A DNA stretch of 64,000 bases from Discostella pseudostelligera (GCA_036940085.1 JALLBK010000037.1:16714-80713); one strand, 5' to 3'; positions 1 through 10,670 are shown, counted from the first letter of the stretch. Translations and numbers: made by a program. The notes: generated by a model not told the origin, from the sequence alone.

Positions 1-705
1 CTCGCTACTCTCTTTCCCCTTCAATAAATTCAGAAGAGAGGAACCATCCGTCTTTTCGGTGTCGACAGGATGACACAAAGTCTCTCCATAATCCATGGCA
101 AAGTTAACATTATTCGCCCATGAGTCCAACACTTGGGTAATAAGGTGACCTGCCTTCTGAAAAGGCTCCGCACACATGAGAGTGATGCACGAGTCTCGAG
201 AATCGTACGATTCGCCATCTACGTCGATCTCGGTAATGTCTGGATGTCCACCATAACACCACCCAACGCTGCGTCGACTATTACAACGACTTCCACCTTC
301 ACCTCGACCGTAGGGCGGCGGAGGATAAGGACCGCAGTTGTAACTGTAACATCCCATTGGCATCGGTGGCATCATATACATGGGGTGCATTCCCATTCCT
401 GGTGCCATGGGCATCATACCAGGATATCCGGGGAGAGGATATCCATGTGGTGGTGGCGGTGTAGGGCGTTGCGTCGATGGGCTGTTAGTGCCTACACTAT
501 CATTCAATATTGTGTCTGCCACAATCTTCGTCTCTTTTTTGTCATGAGAGATTATACCAGAATGTTTCCTCGTCATCTGGATCCCCGAACGCATGTCCTT
601 GTCAGCACCATTGTTTTCAGTTTCAGGGAGAGTTGCTTTGGAGTTAACGGAGGCATCGAAACTCTTTTTCCTGACGAGTGAATTCGGTAGCACGGATAAC
701 GTCAT
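1..705 (-). CDS. Hypothetical Pro/Met/Gly-rich protein, 3' end cut by window edge
   Basis: The reading frame opens at the ATG at 705 (an in-frame stop lies just upstream) and runs off the left edge still open, giving at least 235 residues. The N-terminal third is polar and Lys/Ser-rich. Then comes a low-complexity Pro-Gly-Met-Tyr tract (about residues 85-145, with repeated PM, GM and YPPPP), followed by a folded-looking piece with Cys residues (SCITLMCAEPF, then HLITQVLDSWANNVN) that should form amphipathic helices. I recognise no named family. The layout, a disordered Ser/Pro-rich N-terminus then a Cys-led helical segment, resembles the other unnamed proteins in the first 22 kb. Its true C-terminus and any downstream intron are outside the window. 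Confidence 0.6.
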   Translation of the reverse strand, partial: MTLSVLPNSLVRKKSFDASVNSKATLPETENNGADKDMRSGIQMTRKHSGIISHDKKETKIVADTILNDSVGTNSPSTQRPTPPPPHGYPLPGYPGMMPMAPGMGMHPMYMMPPMPMGCYSYNCGPYPPPPYGRGEGGSRCNSRRSVGWCYGGHPDITEIDVDGESYDSRDSCITLMCAEPFQKAGHLITQVLDSWANNVNFAMDYGETLCHPVDTEKTDGSSLLNLLKGKESSE

Positions 706-1480
706 CGTTATCTTCCAATTGAATTGTTACGAAGTCGGTAAGGCCAATCGGGCACTGCTACCGGATTAATTCTTCAGCAATGTGAATGAGAGGATGTTGG
801 ACTTGGAGGCTATTGTTTGCTTTTGTTCGATGTATCGTACTATTGAACCTAGAGTACCACCGGCTGCTCTATTGATGTACGTTAATTGATGATGTGATGA
901 AAAGCTCTAGCGATCGAAGACGCCCACGTCGTTCCTTTCATGAAAATGAAATTGAAAATTGAGCGAAGACATGTCGTTTGCAAGGAAGGAGATAAACAGA
1001 TCAAGCACATCATTATTTTCATCTCTTCTTCTTTTTCACCTGCACCATGATGTGATATCCTTTTAGTTTCCTCTTCCCGACGGCTTGCGCAACCGTCAAC
1101 TTTCTGACTTTTCTAGGGGACAATTAATACTGAATCCACCGCATGCATCCTGAATTTACGAGAAAGATTTTGAATTAATCTGTACCTTCCGACTGCACAT
1201 TAAATCATACTAAATCCTACGTCGCGGTTGATGCTGACTTCTCTACACCAACGACGCCAACAAACACAAGATAAACTCAACATGCAATCAAAATCAAATC
1301 CATCTTTGGCATGCGATGGCGTGCAATATTCTCAGCAGAAGCATTGAGATTGCACCCCCTATGCTATGCTATGCTATGCTATGCCGTAGACTGCCGTAGA
1401 CGTAGATTGGATCCACCCCTCTCTTATTGGCATCGGCCTCTAGGACTACCTCTCTTCTCTTTTCACTGAGTTGGATTGAT
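706..1480. other. Intergenic region with a short tandem repeat
   Basis: This is the divergent promoter space between the partial minus-strand gene and the plus-strand gene at 1481. It holds five copies of TATGC at 1360-1384 and a near-copy of CGTAGA next to it. I see no convincing coding sequence. Confidence 0.6.
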
Positions 1481-2110
1481 ATGCAAGGCGTTACAATGAT
1501 GACAACGAGGGATGAATTAATGCATCCGTCGCTATTGAGACGCAACGGCGGTAGCCCAAATCCACCTCAAACGAAGGTCCAGATCCATGATGTGTCACCC
1601 AATCGACATGGTTCACCTGGTAACGGGATCTCCGAAATGCACATTAACAATAATATTAAGACGTTCGGCACCTCTTATGACGAAAAGATCGATGATACAT
1701 CCATTTCTTCGTCATCCTCTGGCCTACTGGTAGAAGAGCGACAACAACAACATACCTCATACGATCATTCGAGTCGAGACAAATCCGATGAGACTGAACC
1801 GCATACTGTTTCGTTCGACCTAGATAATAGCGACAATGGCGACGGCATTCAGCAAGCTTTGCAACGCTATCGAACACCGCAACGAAGCCCACGAAAGCGA
1901 TGTGTGGCATCATCCTCGCCATCACCATCATCATCGACATCATTTTTACCTCCCAGTGCATCTCCACCAAAGTTATGTCTCGGGGACATATCAGATATTG
2001 TCGATAATGCATTAACGCGGGTGGCAGATGCCATGTTTGATAGTATGAGATGTGGAATGGATGATACCTGTCATCGATGGACGTATGTTCCTGGAGAGGA
2101 TAGTCCATGA
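1481..2110 (+). CDS. Hypothetical disordered protein with C-terminal helical segment
   Basis: Single-exon frame of 209 residues, using the ATG at 1481; ATGs at 1496 and 1499 are alternatives, while the open frame upstream of 1481 has no ATG. Residues 1-150 are Ser/Asp/Thr/Gln-rich and predicted disordered, with repeated PQRSPRKR-type basic-proline stretches. The last 45 residues (KLCLGDISDIVDNALTRVAD, then AMFDSM, a Cys pair and a C-terminal acidic tail) look like one or two amphipathic helices. No named domain is recognised. It belongs by layout with the disordered proteins at 1-705 and 2557-3201. No signal peptide or membrane segment is visible, so it is probably intracellular. Confidence 0.6.
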   Translation: MQGVTMMTTRDELMHPSLLRRNGGSPNPPQTKVQIHDVSPNRHGSPGNGISEMHINNNIKTFGTSYDEKIDDTSISSSSSGLLVEERQQQHTSYDHSSRDKSDETEPHTVSFDLDNSDNGDGIQQALQRYRTPQRSPRKRCVASSSPSPSSSTSFLPPSASPPKLCLGDISDIVDNALTRVADAMFDSMRCGMDDTCHRWTYVPGEDSP

Positions 2111-2556
2111 GTGATGAGACGGTGTGTGTACGCTTCAGTTGAATTACAAATCAGGAGCAGCGAGCGGTACAACAACAATAACAACAAAAAGAGATGAGAT
2201 ATTCATGAGACACGAGAGAAAGAATAGTTGTAGCAGTATGGATGAAACGTTACATATTTGATCGGATAACCAATTAATGCAAGGAATACAATTACCACAC
2301 CGCTATTCATCTGTGAAATTCACCATCGTCTCTCCAAAGCCACACAACCGTCCCAGTCCCAAAGTTCGGACTCGAACGAGATAGCTCTTTGGTCTCTTCC
2401 CCTGAACCCAAAAGACTTGAAAGCTAGAGCACAACGAGGCTAAAGTCTGTACGATTACAACGCCTCATCAGACACCTGCCAAACTCACCAACTTAAATGT
2501 CGGCACAAAAAACTCCAATCCATGATTCCCTTTCAGTTTCATACGCCATGCATTAA
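2111..2556. other. Convergent intergenic spacer
   Basis: This lies between the 3' ends of the plus-strand gene ending at 2110 and the minus-strand gene ending at 2557, so it should hold two 3' UTRs. Nothing else was seen. Confidence 0.5.
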
Positions 2557-3201
2557 TCATGCCTTGACTGATGTCTGAGTTTGAGTCGAACCATTGAAAT
2601 TACATGCTCCATCGGCCACAGTAATAGTCTTAACAATCATATCCAAAACCGTATCGGACGCTGCCTTTAGTACCCCATCGGCAATTACAACACAGTTGTA
2701 AAAATGGTTGGGCATTTCCGGAGCACAATTATTGTGCTCATTTTCCATAGCCGCCGGCTCTTCAATTTGGGATGGTGACGACGACGACGATGACACCTTG
2801 CGCGACGAACGAAGTTTCGAGAAGGACATGGTACGAGACCGTAACGCAGGCTTGGGTGGCACGGGAACAATTTCGACTTCCCAATCATTGACAAATTCTT
2901 GGGTTGGGGTCACATCGCCACCGAACGAGTTTGGCTGATTTGACATTGATGCCGACGGCGACGAAAGTGTGGAGAAGAACGCATTGCTGGGTTGTGGTTC
3001 CGGTGCCGGCGGAAGGCATGGATTTGGGATGACCTGTACCTCGTTGTGGCTGCGCTTGCCTTTTCCCCCGAAGAGTTGACTGAAGCTGTTGCTGCCAGTA
3101 TTGCTGTTCGTAGTAGGAATAGCAGTCACTCCTCTCTCCAAGCCATCGGAGGCGTTGGTGGTAGCAGTAGTACTCTGTTTCTTCGTCCAAGGCAGGGGCA
3201 T
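2557..3201 (-). CDS. Hypothetical disordered protein with C-terminal helical segment
   Basis: 214 residues from the ATG at 3201 (MPLPWTKKQ); the frame is open a little further up but has no ATG. The protein starts with a basic, Thr/Asn-rich stretch, has a middle rich in Pro and Ser, and a basic patch LRSRTMSFSKLRSSRK near residue 125. It ends in a Cys-led helical segment (NCVVIADGVLKAASDTVLDM, then IVKTITVADGACN). No named family is recognised. The C-terminal segment has the same position and character as those of the proteins at 1-705 and 1481-2110, though pairwise similarity is weak. An upstream non-coding exon is possible (a pyrimidine-rich CAG near 3280) but cannot be shown. Confidence 0.6.
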   Translation of the reverse strand: MPLPWTKKQSTTATTNASDGLERGVTAIPTTNSNTGSNSFSQLFGGKGKRSHNEVQVIPNPCLPPAPEPQPSNAFFSTLSSPSASMSNQPNSFGGDVTPTQEFVNDWEVEIVPVPPKPALRSRTMSFSKLRSSRKVSSSSSSPSQIEEPAAMENEHNNCAPEMPNHFYNCVVIADGVLKAASDTVLDMIVKTITVADGACNFNGSTQTQTSVKA

Positions 3202-3800
3202 GGTTTGACTGTTCTTTGTATCTTGCTGCGCTTTCACTTCCCTCCACAAGGTGCAACCAATAATTGTAGATGAATGAATGCTGTAGAGACAAGAGAACGA
3301 AAGGCAGTGTTACCCTACGAGTAAAGTGCATGCATCGATATATCTACGGAATGCGTCCACCACATCAACAACAACAACGAACATTATTCAATGGCTCAAA
3401 TCTCAACAGTGGATAAAGTTCAAGGTGGCTGCATGTTGCAATTGGAATGGCGCGCTTTTTGGGGCGGGCTTTTTAAGGGCTGAAGAAGAATATACGAGAA
3501 ACCATCTCTTCTCTCGTCTTCTTTCTCGAAATTGACAACAGCCCACCAGCCCCCGACGCTCGTTTACGAGAAAGAGAAGAGGAGAGAAAGACCCAAAGCT
3601 TTCTTCGGCTTTCTCTTTCTCGAATCGAAATTGGTTTCGGCAGGAACCTCGATGCTCCCTCCCGTCCAAACAAACTCATCCCTCAATACCGGAAGCCACC
3701 ATCAACATCAATCGCCGACGCACAGCCTTAGTTATTGCCTACCTAGCCTACTACTGCTTCCGCATAGTACTGAAGTCCTATCGTATTGTTCAATGCAACC
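3202..3800. other. Divergent promoter region with paired TTCTCGAA sites and an inverted repeat
   Basis: This separates the minus-strand gene at 3201 from the RCC1-like gene at 3801. It holds two TTCTCGAA palindromes (3523-3530 and 3617-3624), which are two-unit heat-shock-element-like motifs, and an 11-bp inverted repeat CGAGAAAGAGA (3567-3577 with 3612-3622). A GC-rich GGGGCGGGC lies near 3462. No coding sequence is supported. Confidence 0.4.
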
Positions 3801-5520
3801 ATGACAATGATATCTGCCACCCGCACCTCTCTATCATTTGTTCGTCAAAGTCGTCAAATTCATTTATTTACTCGCGCGTTGCCATTGACGACGACGACGA
3901 CGACTACGACGACTACTACTACGACAACGTCGTTCCATCATTACCATCGTGCTCACTCCTCATCAGCTGCTGCAACTACCACCGTCGAGGAAACGCCACA
4001 TCAGCCATCTACTTCACATAATAAAATCAAACCACACAATGCGTACATGTGGGGAACATCGAAGAAGGGGACAATTCCCATGAGTTTATTGGAAGAGGAT
4101 GATGCGTCTACTCTTCATTCTGCATCAGCTTCTCGGTCACCATCCACTTCTTCTTCCACAGCCGCCGCCGGCAGCAGCACTGCCAAGCATTCTTCTTCTT
4201 CAGGAATGTTTTCCAAGGGAGATGAGACTATATTGGATCATCCCATACGATTGAATCTGGAGGGAGAGCCGAATTTGCAAGCGTTTTTAGGTGTTGAAGA
4301 AGGGGATAGTAGTAGTAGTAGTAGCAGCAGCAGCAGTGGTGAAAAAGTTTGGTTGGAGAAAATATTTTGTGGTGCACATGGAACGGCAATGGTATTAAAT
4401 GATGGACGGTGTTTTGTTATGGGATCGAATAAGAATGGGGAATTAGGGTAAGCTGTTGTTGTGCTATTCTCATATTCTCAATTTTATTCGAGGGGATGTT
4501 TGTTTCGCATATTATTGGTGAACCCATTGTCCATTCATCCATTTATATCTCTCTTGAGTCTCTCTCACATTGTTTGATACAAACAATATACTCACTACAA
4601 ACGATGTGTCAAGAATCGGAAGCACAATCAAAGAAACATCACAACCAATTCATCTTCCACTTCCACATCCCGTCGCCAAGGTCTCATTGGGGTCCAACTT
4701 CTCCGCTCTACTTACTACCATGGGGGATATCTACACATTTGGATATGGCGGTTCGCGAATTAACGGTATGGGATGTTTAGGACATGGCAATATGGACTCT
4801 CATTTTACACCCACATTGGTCGAATCCTTGATTGAGGATGGATGTTATGCGTCCGATGTGCATTGTGGGGAGTATTCCATGACAGTCCTCACCACCGAGG
4901 GGGAAGTTTTGACCTGTGGCGCTGGATCGTACGGCCGTCTTGGGAATTTGGAAACGTTGGATCAACTGTATCTTGAACCTGTCGAAATGATGGGTAGTGA
5001 GGATGTCACCCAAATTGCATGTGGCTTTGCATTTAGTTTAGCATTGAATAGTGGAGGGATCATCCATGCATGGGGTCGAAACAATGAGGGCCAGCTGGGT
5101 ACAGGTATGGGCCTTGCCGCCGACATGTATGCCATGGAGTCATTGCCTCGTCCCATCGAGGGTGTGCTCGAGGGTAGGAGTGTCACACGTATTGCTGCTG
5201 GTCATACTCATGCCGCCGCGGTAACATCCGATGGGGCATTGTTTACGTGGGGGATGAATTACACCCATGAACCCAAATTAGAATCGACATTACTGCATAC
5301 TCGGATTGTAGATGTGGCCTGTGGACAGAATTATACATTGGCTCTGGATGAAGAAGGTAGAGTGTATAGCGTTGGGAAGGGAAAGACGGGAGTATTGGGA
5401 TTGGCATCGACGAAGGTGTCTGCATTTCCAATTTTGGTGGAGGGTATTCCGGAGGACGAGAAGGTAGTGTCAATGAGTTGTGGATGGGCCCACGTGGCTT
5501 GCACAACGGTAGCAAAGTAA
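3801..5520 (+). CDS. Mitochondrial RCC1-like beta-propeller protein
   Basis: Two exons, 3801-4447 and 4614-5520, joined over a 166-bp GTAAGC...AG intron, give 517 residues. The join restores NGELGIG, a standard RCC1 repeat turn, which supports it. The N-terminus (RTSLSFVRQSRQIHLFTRAL) is Arg/Ser/Leu-rich and lacks acidic residues, as in a mitochondrial presequence. Poly-Thr and poly-Ser tracts from microsatellites follow. From about residue 75 (AYMWGTSKKG) the RCC1 repeats run to the C-terminus, with signatures such as TFGYGGS, CGAGSYGRLG, AWGRNNEGQLG and SVGKGKTGVLG. RCC1-family propellers act as exchange factors or scaffolds; with a mitochondrial leader the closest known type is RCC1L-like, but that assignment is inference. 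It is convergent with the gene ending at 5664. Confidence 0.85.
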
Positions 5521-5663
5521 AGAGTCAATGATGATAGCCCTGCGGATAGCTGTCATACAAAACATTATTTCAGAGTTTATCTTACATGTAACAATCGGAC
5601 ACTTCTCATTCAAATGCTCATTTAATTCAGTGCAAAGAATTTTCCCTCGCAGTATTGTCTCTC

Positions 5664-6800
5664 CTAACATTCGAATACCTTCAAACGTTCCAACTCACTA
5701 CTACCCATACCGCTAACACTTTTGTCATAAAGCACCTCCTCACTCTCCTGGGCCAATTCATCATTTTCTGCGTTCCCTTCCGACCTCTCTCGACGACGTC
5801 GGGCAGCAGGAACAGTTGAACTTGCACTACTCCTCGCTGTTGCATCATCTCGACCTCGGCTTTTAGGACTATTGACCCTCAACTCTCGATCTGACGAGTG
5901 ACTTGTAATCCTACTACCCCTGCGCCTACTACGTCTATCCCGCTCGGAGTCCTCGTCCTCATCCTCATCATCCTGCGATCTAGCACCAGCCCCACCACAC
6001 CTACTCTTTGCCAATATCCCATTAAGAACCTTTTGTTTCATAAACGACTGTGCATCCTTCAATGTATCCTTCACGGCATCTCTCTCATCTGGACCGAACT
6101 TGCGTACCGTTAGTATTTGACGAACTGTATCACTGACATCTTGGAACGAACCCTTAATTTCGGTAGTAACATCGACGGCACCACACATGAACAGTCGCCT
6201 ACTAGTATTACTCGTCGACTCTGGCGATTCATCCCGACTACTAGACGATTTAGGTGTAGTTCGTGGCGTAACCCGCCTTGAGAAGGGAGTATTATTGAAA
6301 GCGCTCATATTTCCCGTCACCGCCGTCTCACCTCCCATGGAAATATTCGCATCGCTGCTGCGGCTTGCCACTGTATTCAATGCAATATCCAACTCTTTCA
6401 TGGATGCCAAGCTTCCAATCTGTTGTTGTGGCGTTACCGACTTGTAAGAATTGCCATCATACAAGGTGCTGTTCGAATTATCATTCGGTGCGTCGTCACC
6501 CCATTGACTTAAGGAATCACTTCCATGTCGTTGATGCTGTTGTTGTTGCTGCTGCTGCAATGAAACAATTGGCGTCGTGGAGATCATGTCTCCATCCACT
6601 TCGGAGGTGTCAGCGGTACTCGTTGGTGAAATTGGATTGTGCGCCATGGCATTATTGTTATTGATAGATGCGACGGAGGACTTGCTGTTGTTCCTGTTCT
6701 TCGTCGTCTGTTGGAGCTGTTGAAACGACGGGAGATGATCATGTTTGTTGGCTTTGGAGCGCGGAATACCCGCATTGCGTGTGGGGGATATCATCGACAT
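5664..6800 (-). CDS. Disordered protein with a C-terminal helical domain shared with the 8337-10670 gene
   Basis: Single exon, 378 residues, ATG at 6800. Residues 1-190 are Gln/Asn/Ser/Thr-rich, including a poly-Gln run from a CAG/TTG repeat. Residues about 205-260 form a helical region beginning FMCGAVDVTTEIKGSFQDVS and containing FGPDERDAVKDTLKDAQ. It aligns by eye with a C-terminal region of the neighbour at 8337-10670: E-(I/V)-x-G-(S/T)-(F/Y)-x-D, then a PD pair, then D-x-(L/I)-(K/R)-D-A. The remainder is charged: an acidic DDEDEDED stretch and Arg/Ser blocks (DRRSRRRGSR). No catalytic motif, signal peptide or membrane segment is visible. Function unknown. Confidence 0.75.
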   Translation of the reverse strand: MSMISPTRNAGIPRSKANKHDHLPSFQQLQQTTKNRNNSKSSVASINNNNAMAHNPISPTSTADTSEVDGDMISTTPIVSLQQQQQQQHQRHGSDSLSQWGDDAPNDNSNSTLYDGNSYKSVTPQQQIGSLASMKELDIALNTVASRSSDANISMGGETAVTGNMSAFNNTPFSRRVTPRTTPKSSSSRDESPESTSNTSRRLFMCGAVDVTTEIKGSFQDVSDTVRQILTVRKFGPDERDAVKDTLKDAQSFMKQKVLNGILAKSRCGGAGARSQDDEDEDEDSERDRRSRRRGSRITSHSSDRELRVNSPKSRGRDDATARSSASSTVPAARRRRERSEGNAENDELAQESEEVLYDKSVSGMGSSELERLKVFEC

Positions 6801-8336
6801 GGCGCTGAATCGAAAGGGTATTGGAATGGAACGAGATTTTCACCGATGATAGCACAGATAGGGCGGAGAATGAGGAGGTTAGAGATAGAGTGGTATCATC
6901 TACCAATTGCTGACGAGATGATTGGTGGATGATTTGATGAATTGATGTAGATTAATAGTATCGTCTATGTCTATGGTACCGATGATTGCACTAGATTGCA
7001 CTTCGACTTCGACTCCGTGACCGTGACGGTGAAAATATGATATTGGTCGAAGAAAAAGTGAGGGAGAAAGCATCTCGTCCAATGGATCTTTTGGCTCAAC
7101 AAAGCAAGATCGTATTGATTCCTACATTCGCAAATTTCTTTATGTCTCGGTTGAAAAGATACTACTTATTCCATTATGTAAGATCTCGTAAGATCTTCTT
7201 GGATCGGATATCTTCAGGAAAATTTTACGACAAGATGCATGCCTAGATGCCTATGCATGCGATGCTTGTATGCTTTATATTTAGCTGGATGACGATGATG
7301 TGAAGGTGAAGGTGAAGATTGATCCGACGGATCGGCAGTGATGATGAATGCGAACGAATGATGAATGCCCATAGAAGATAGATAGATGCAGATAGCTCGT
7401 GATAGATGCCCATCGCCTGGTAGGTGCCGGTAGTGGTCTCAAAATCCAAGGAGTGTACGCTCTTTACGCCTCGGCGCCCGAGGCTCATCATAGCTGATGA
7501 TAGTGATGGGTGATGATCGGCTGGCTCAAAATGAAGCCGAGGAGGATTGCGCCTAATGATAGGGTCTATTCTGGTCTATTCACCACTCATGCTAGAGGGT
7601 GCACTTATCGTACGCATAAACAACGCTTGAGCCGGGCAGTACCGCGTCGGCCTTATGATTGTTGAAATGACTTGGAAGTACTAGGTCAAGGTTGAGACGC
7701 CGGCCATGGCAACAAAACTGCGTTAACATCAACTGGTGACGGGGGACAATACAATAGTAGATATCGTCGGAGGAACGTGAACGTGGTCAACAGAGGACAA
7801 CGCTAGTGAGGGAACACTGGTCAAGCATTACACCATGCTGTCGACGGCTGTTGAGAACACAGTTATTCTATGCCTCCGATGGGATTTTGTGTCAAGGCTT
7901 TCCTGGAAGATTTACCCTGCAGCTACTTTGCAATATCGCCGGGGCATACGTCTCCGATCAGTTCATATAATTCGACAAGATAGTGTATTAATTGGTTGGA
8001 AACGCCAGCTGCACAGTTGGGTTCAGAGGTGGTAGCGGCGTTAATTGTAGTTGAAAATAACGTACTAACCAGGAACGACGATGTGGAAATAGGGACATGG
8101 TGAAGTAGAATTACTCCATTACACATCTTCATTTATTAAGTTCAGTAATTGTAGACAACACTATTCTGTATTGTTTGTTACTATCATTGACGAACTGATA
8201 TGAGGTTCGATAATGCACCTAAGCTTCACTTTTGTAGCGAAGGTTGAGTTGTCATCAAACGAGCAGCAATTCTTCCCCACCATTAACATTCACATGAAAC
8301 TATTGGCCAAGTCATCATAACCAACAAAAAACAGCT
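6801..8336. other. Intergenic region, no gene recognised
   Basis: 1.5 kb with AT-rich and short simple-sequence stretches (GATAGATAGATG, ATGCATGC-type repeats near 7250). Short open frames exist on both strands, but none has a recognisable product, biased codon use or a believable start. Confidence 0.5.
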
Positions 8337-10670
8337 TCAAAATTCAGCAGTCATCGATTTTGTAGATGCCTTCTTCGCCGACTTTTTCTTGCCAGTAGTT
8401 CCTCCTCCACCTCCTCCCGCCCGTGCCACCTCCTTCCCCGACGACCCCGAACTACCAATCCTTCTCTCATTTACCTGCCGTGCATAATTCTCACCCAATT
8501 CAATCTTAGCATCGCGAATCTTATCCGCAAGTCGATCGATATCATCAGGATTGATAACGAAGGCATTCGTCACTTGATGCAACGCCTGTGTGAAATCGTT
8601 ATATGTACCATTGACCTCCTCTCTTATTGCACCCAACGAAAGCAGGTTGGGACACATGGCACCATCAAAGAGTGAGAAATCCTCTTCATCCTCTCCTCGT
8701 CCACGATGACTATGGATGGTCACCCTCCGCTTTTCCGACTCTTGACCACGCTTCTCACCTCGATTGAAGCCTGACTTGAGAATCGGCTCAGGCATGTTCC
8801 CCTTCTTATGACCAGGACTGTGACGAGGTGGGTCCGGCTGAATGTACGAGGTGTCGGCACTTGCCCAAGTTGATCCGCCAATGGTAGTGTCATCGTAGGT
8901 CTGTGTGTCATCATCATAGGTCTGTGTATCGTCATCGTACGTTCGTGTATCCTCGTCATACGAGGAGGCGAATGTGCTCTCCTCACCTTCGTCATCATCG
9001 TAGTTGTTGCTGTCGTTATTACGATCATTGTGGATATTTTCGTTCCTGTTCATGATGTTCGTGGTGGCAGTTCTTGGCGACGTGGCTTGGTAATCATCAT
9101 CGTTGGTTGAGTCAGTTCCAGTCCTTCCCGAGTCCGCGCCACGCCGTCCTCCGAACTTCCTTGACCAAAACTCATTGGAGTCGCGATCAAGGTCAGCCTC
9201 CACTCCTGTGGGCGATGCTAGCTGTGATGGTTTCTGTACTAGGCCAGCAGCTCCAGCACTGCTCTTTTTTGTCTGCACTTCCAGATTGTCGGCATACCTA
9301 TCTCCCCGATCATTATTGTATCGATTGGCAAGTCGGCTCGAAAATGAGGATGACGATGCAGTAGTAGTGGATCCGGTCGCCGTGCGAAATTGTTGACGCT
9401 GCTGGCTATACTTCATTTGACTCTTTTGCAGAAGCTGCTCCCGTGCATTTAGATTGTTCCCACCACCCATGATGGGTACCTCGTTGTCGTCTTCTGTATC
9501 CTCGTTGTTGACATTCTCCTCCTCCTCCTCCTCCTCCTCCTCCTCCTCTTCTGGCGAAGAACGGGGAGTGGCATCAGGATTCGTCATCATCATCATCTCA
9601 GGAGTACAATCAAATTCAGCCCATTGTGGGCTTTCCCTACCTTTCATTTTTTCCCCTCCACCAATTCCATCCTCGGCCTTTACCGTATTACTCGCCGCCG
9701 GACTAGGACGTGCATTCAACCCCCCGGTTACTGGACGGGCTACGACACGTCGTGATTCATTCATACCCGAGGAGGTGGCGGCTGCTCGCTCACGATGGTG
9801 ATTGATGGTGCGTCGTTGTCGTGGTGACAATTGCCGAGTAGGAGGTAGCTTCTGCGGAGTCAAATTTCGAGTAGTAGAGGAGACATCGGGAGAAGCCGAT
9901 GATCCTCGATTTGGTGTGATGGGAAAACCCATTTCATCAGTGACTTCGCTCTTTCGTGCTCCACTTTCGAATCCAGCAGCATCCGCAGGAAGAAGCGAGG
10001 CATCATACGCCCTCCTTCGATTCACATCTCCCAAGATATGGAATGCTCCGGCAATCGCATCCATCTTTTGTTCCACCGCCCTTCGTTCGTCATTCGTCAA
10101 ACCCGCACCACCACCCTGATCATCATGCTTCTGATACAAATCATATCGTAAACAAAAGAATGCCTCACGAATTTCTGCCGGTGATGCAGTGGGTGATACC
10201 TTGAGTACATCCCGGTAGATGTTGGTGTTGGGACCGTAAACTTTTTTGATTGCCTGGAGTTTGGACTCGGTGGTGTTGGTATTGGTACTGTTATTTGTAC
10301 TGCTGCTGGAGAAGGAAGTGCCAACAGCCGACGACGACGGTGGATCGCCGCCACGCTGTTGCTGTCTACTTCCACTCACGACATCCCGCGACGACGACGG
10401 CAGCGGCGGCATTGCCTGTGGCAGTTGTTGATCGCCCTTCTCTTCGTCAATGTTGGGAAAAACGTCGTCGTCGTCGTCGAATTCTGGATTTTGAGTATAT
10501 CCCGTCGTGACCGGTGCAGGTGGTTGCTGCTGAAGCTGTTGCTGTTGTTGTTCGTCGTCGACGACCGCCTTTTTGGTTTTCGATTTGCTCCGTTGACGAC
10601 CCGGACTGCGCGGAGCGGTGAGGCGCGAGAAGGAGCTTTTGATGGCGTCGCGATTCAATGACACTGGCAT
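8337..10670 (-). CDS. Large disordered protein with a degenerate J-like domain
   Basis: Single exon of 777 residues from the ATG at 10670 (MPVSLNRDAIKSSF). Around residues 145-225 there is a DnaJ-like fold: IYRDVLKVSPTASPAEIREA, then AFHILGDVNRRRAYDASLL matching helix IV. The loop that should carry HPD instead reads KHDDQ, so it is unlikely to stimulate Hsp70 ATPase. The middle is low-complexity: a poly-Glu run from a (CCT)n microsatellite near 9515-9555, and a tandem TYDDDTQ repeat coded around 8880-8955. Near the C-terminus, LGAIREEVNGTYNDF and NPDDIDRLADKIRDAKIELG match the C-terminal domain of the gene at 5664-6800. The tail is Gly/Lys-rich. No compartment signal is visible. Confidence 0.75.
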   Translation of the reverse strand: MPVSLNRDAIKSSFSRLTAPRSPGRQRSKSKTKKAVVDDEQQQQQLQQQPPAPVTTGYTQNPEFDDDDDVFPNIDEEKGDQQLPQAMPPLPSSSRDVVSGSRQQQRGGDPPSSSAVGTSFSSSSTNNSTNTNTTESKLQAIKKVYGPNTNIYRDVLKVSPTASPAEIREAFFCLRYDLYQKHDDQGGGAGLTNDERRAVEQKMDAIAGAFHILGDVNRRRAYDASLLPADAAGFESGARKSEVTDEMGFPITPNRGSSASPDVSSTTRNLTPQKLPPTRQLSPRQRRTINHHRERAAATSSGMNESRRVVARPVTGGLNARPSPAASNTVKAEDGIGGGEKMKGRESPQWAEFDCTPEMMMMTNPDATPRSSPEEEEEEEEEEEENVNNEDTEDDNEVPIMGGGNNLNAREQLLQKSQMKYSQQRQQFRTATGSTTTASSSSFSSRLANRYNNDRGDRYADNLEVQTKKSSAGAAGLVQKPSQLASPTGVEADLDRDSNEFWSRKFGGRRGADSGRTGTDSTNDDDYQATSPRTATTNIMNRNENIHNDRNNDSNNYDDDEGEESTFASSYDEDTRTYDDDTQTYDDDTQTYDDTTIGGSTWASADTSYIQPDPPRHSPGHKKGNMPEPILKSGFNRGEKRGQESEKRRVTIHSHRGRGEDEEDFSLFDGAMCPNLLSLGAIREEVNGTYNDFTQALHQVTNAFVINPDDIDRLADKIRDAKIELGENYARQVNERRIGSSGSSGKEVARAGGGGGGTTGKKKSAKKASTKSMTAEF

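Noticed and set aside
1360..1400. TATGC repeats as a CRISPR-like array
   Set aside because: Units are 5 bp with no spacers, in a eukaryotic genome; a simple tandem repeat.
1656..2108. 150-codon frame opposite the gene at 1481-2110
   Set aside because: It overlaps the better-supported plus-strand gene; His/Met-rich composition is that of an antisense shadow of Asp/Ser codons.
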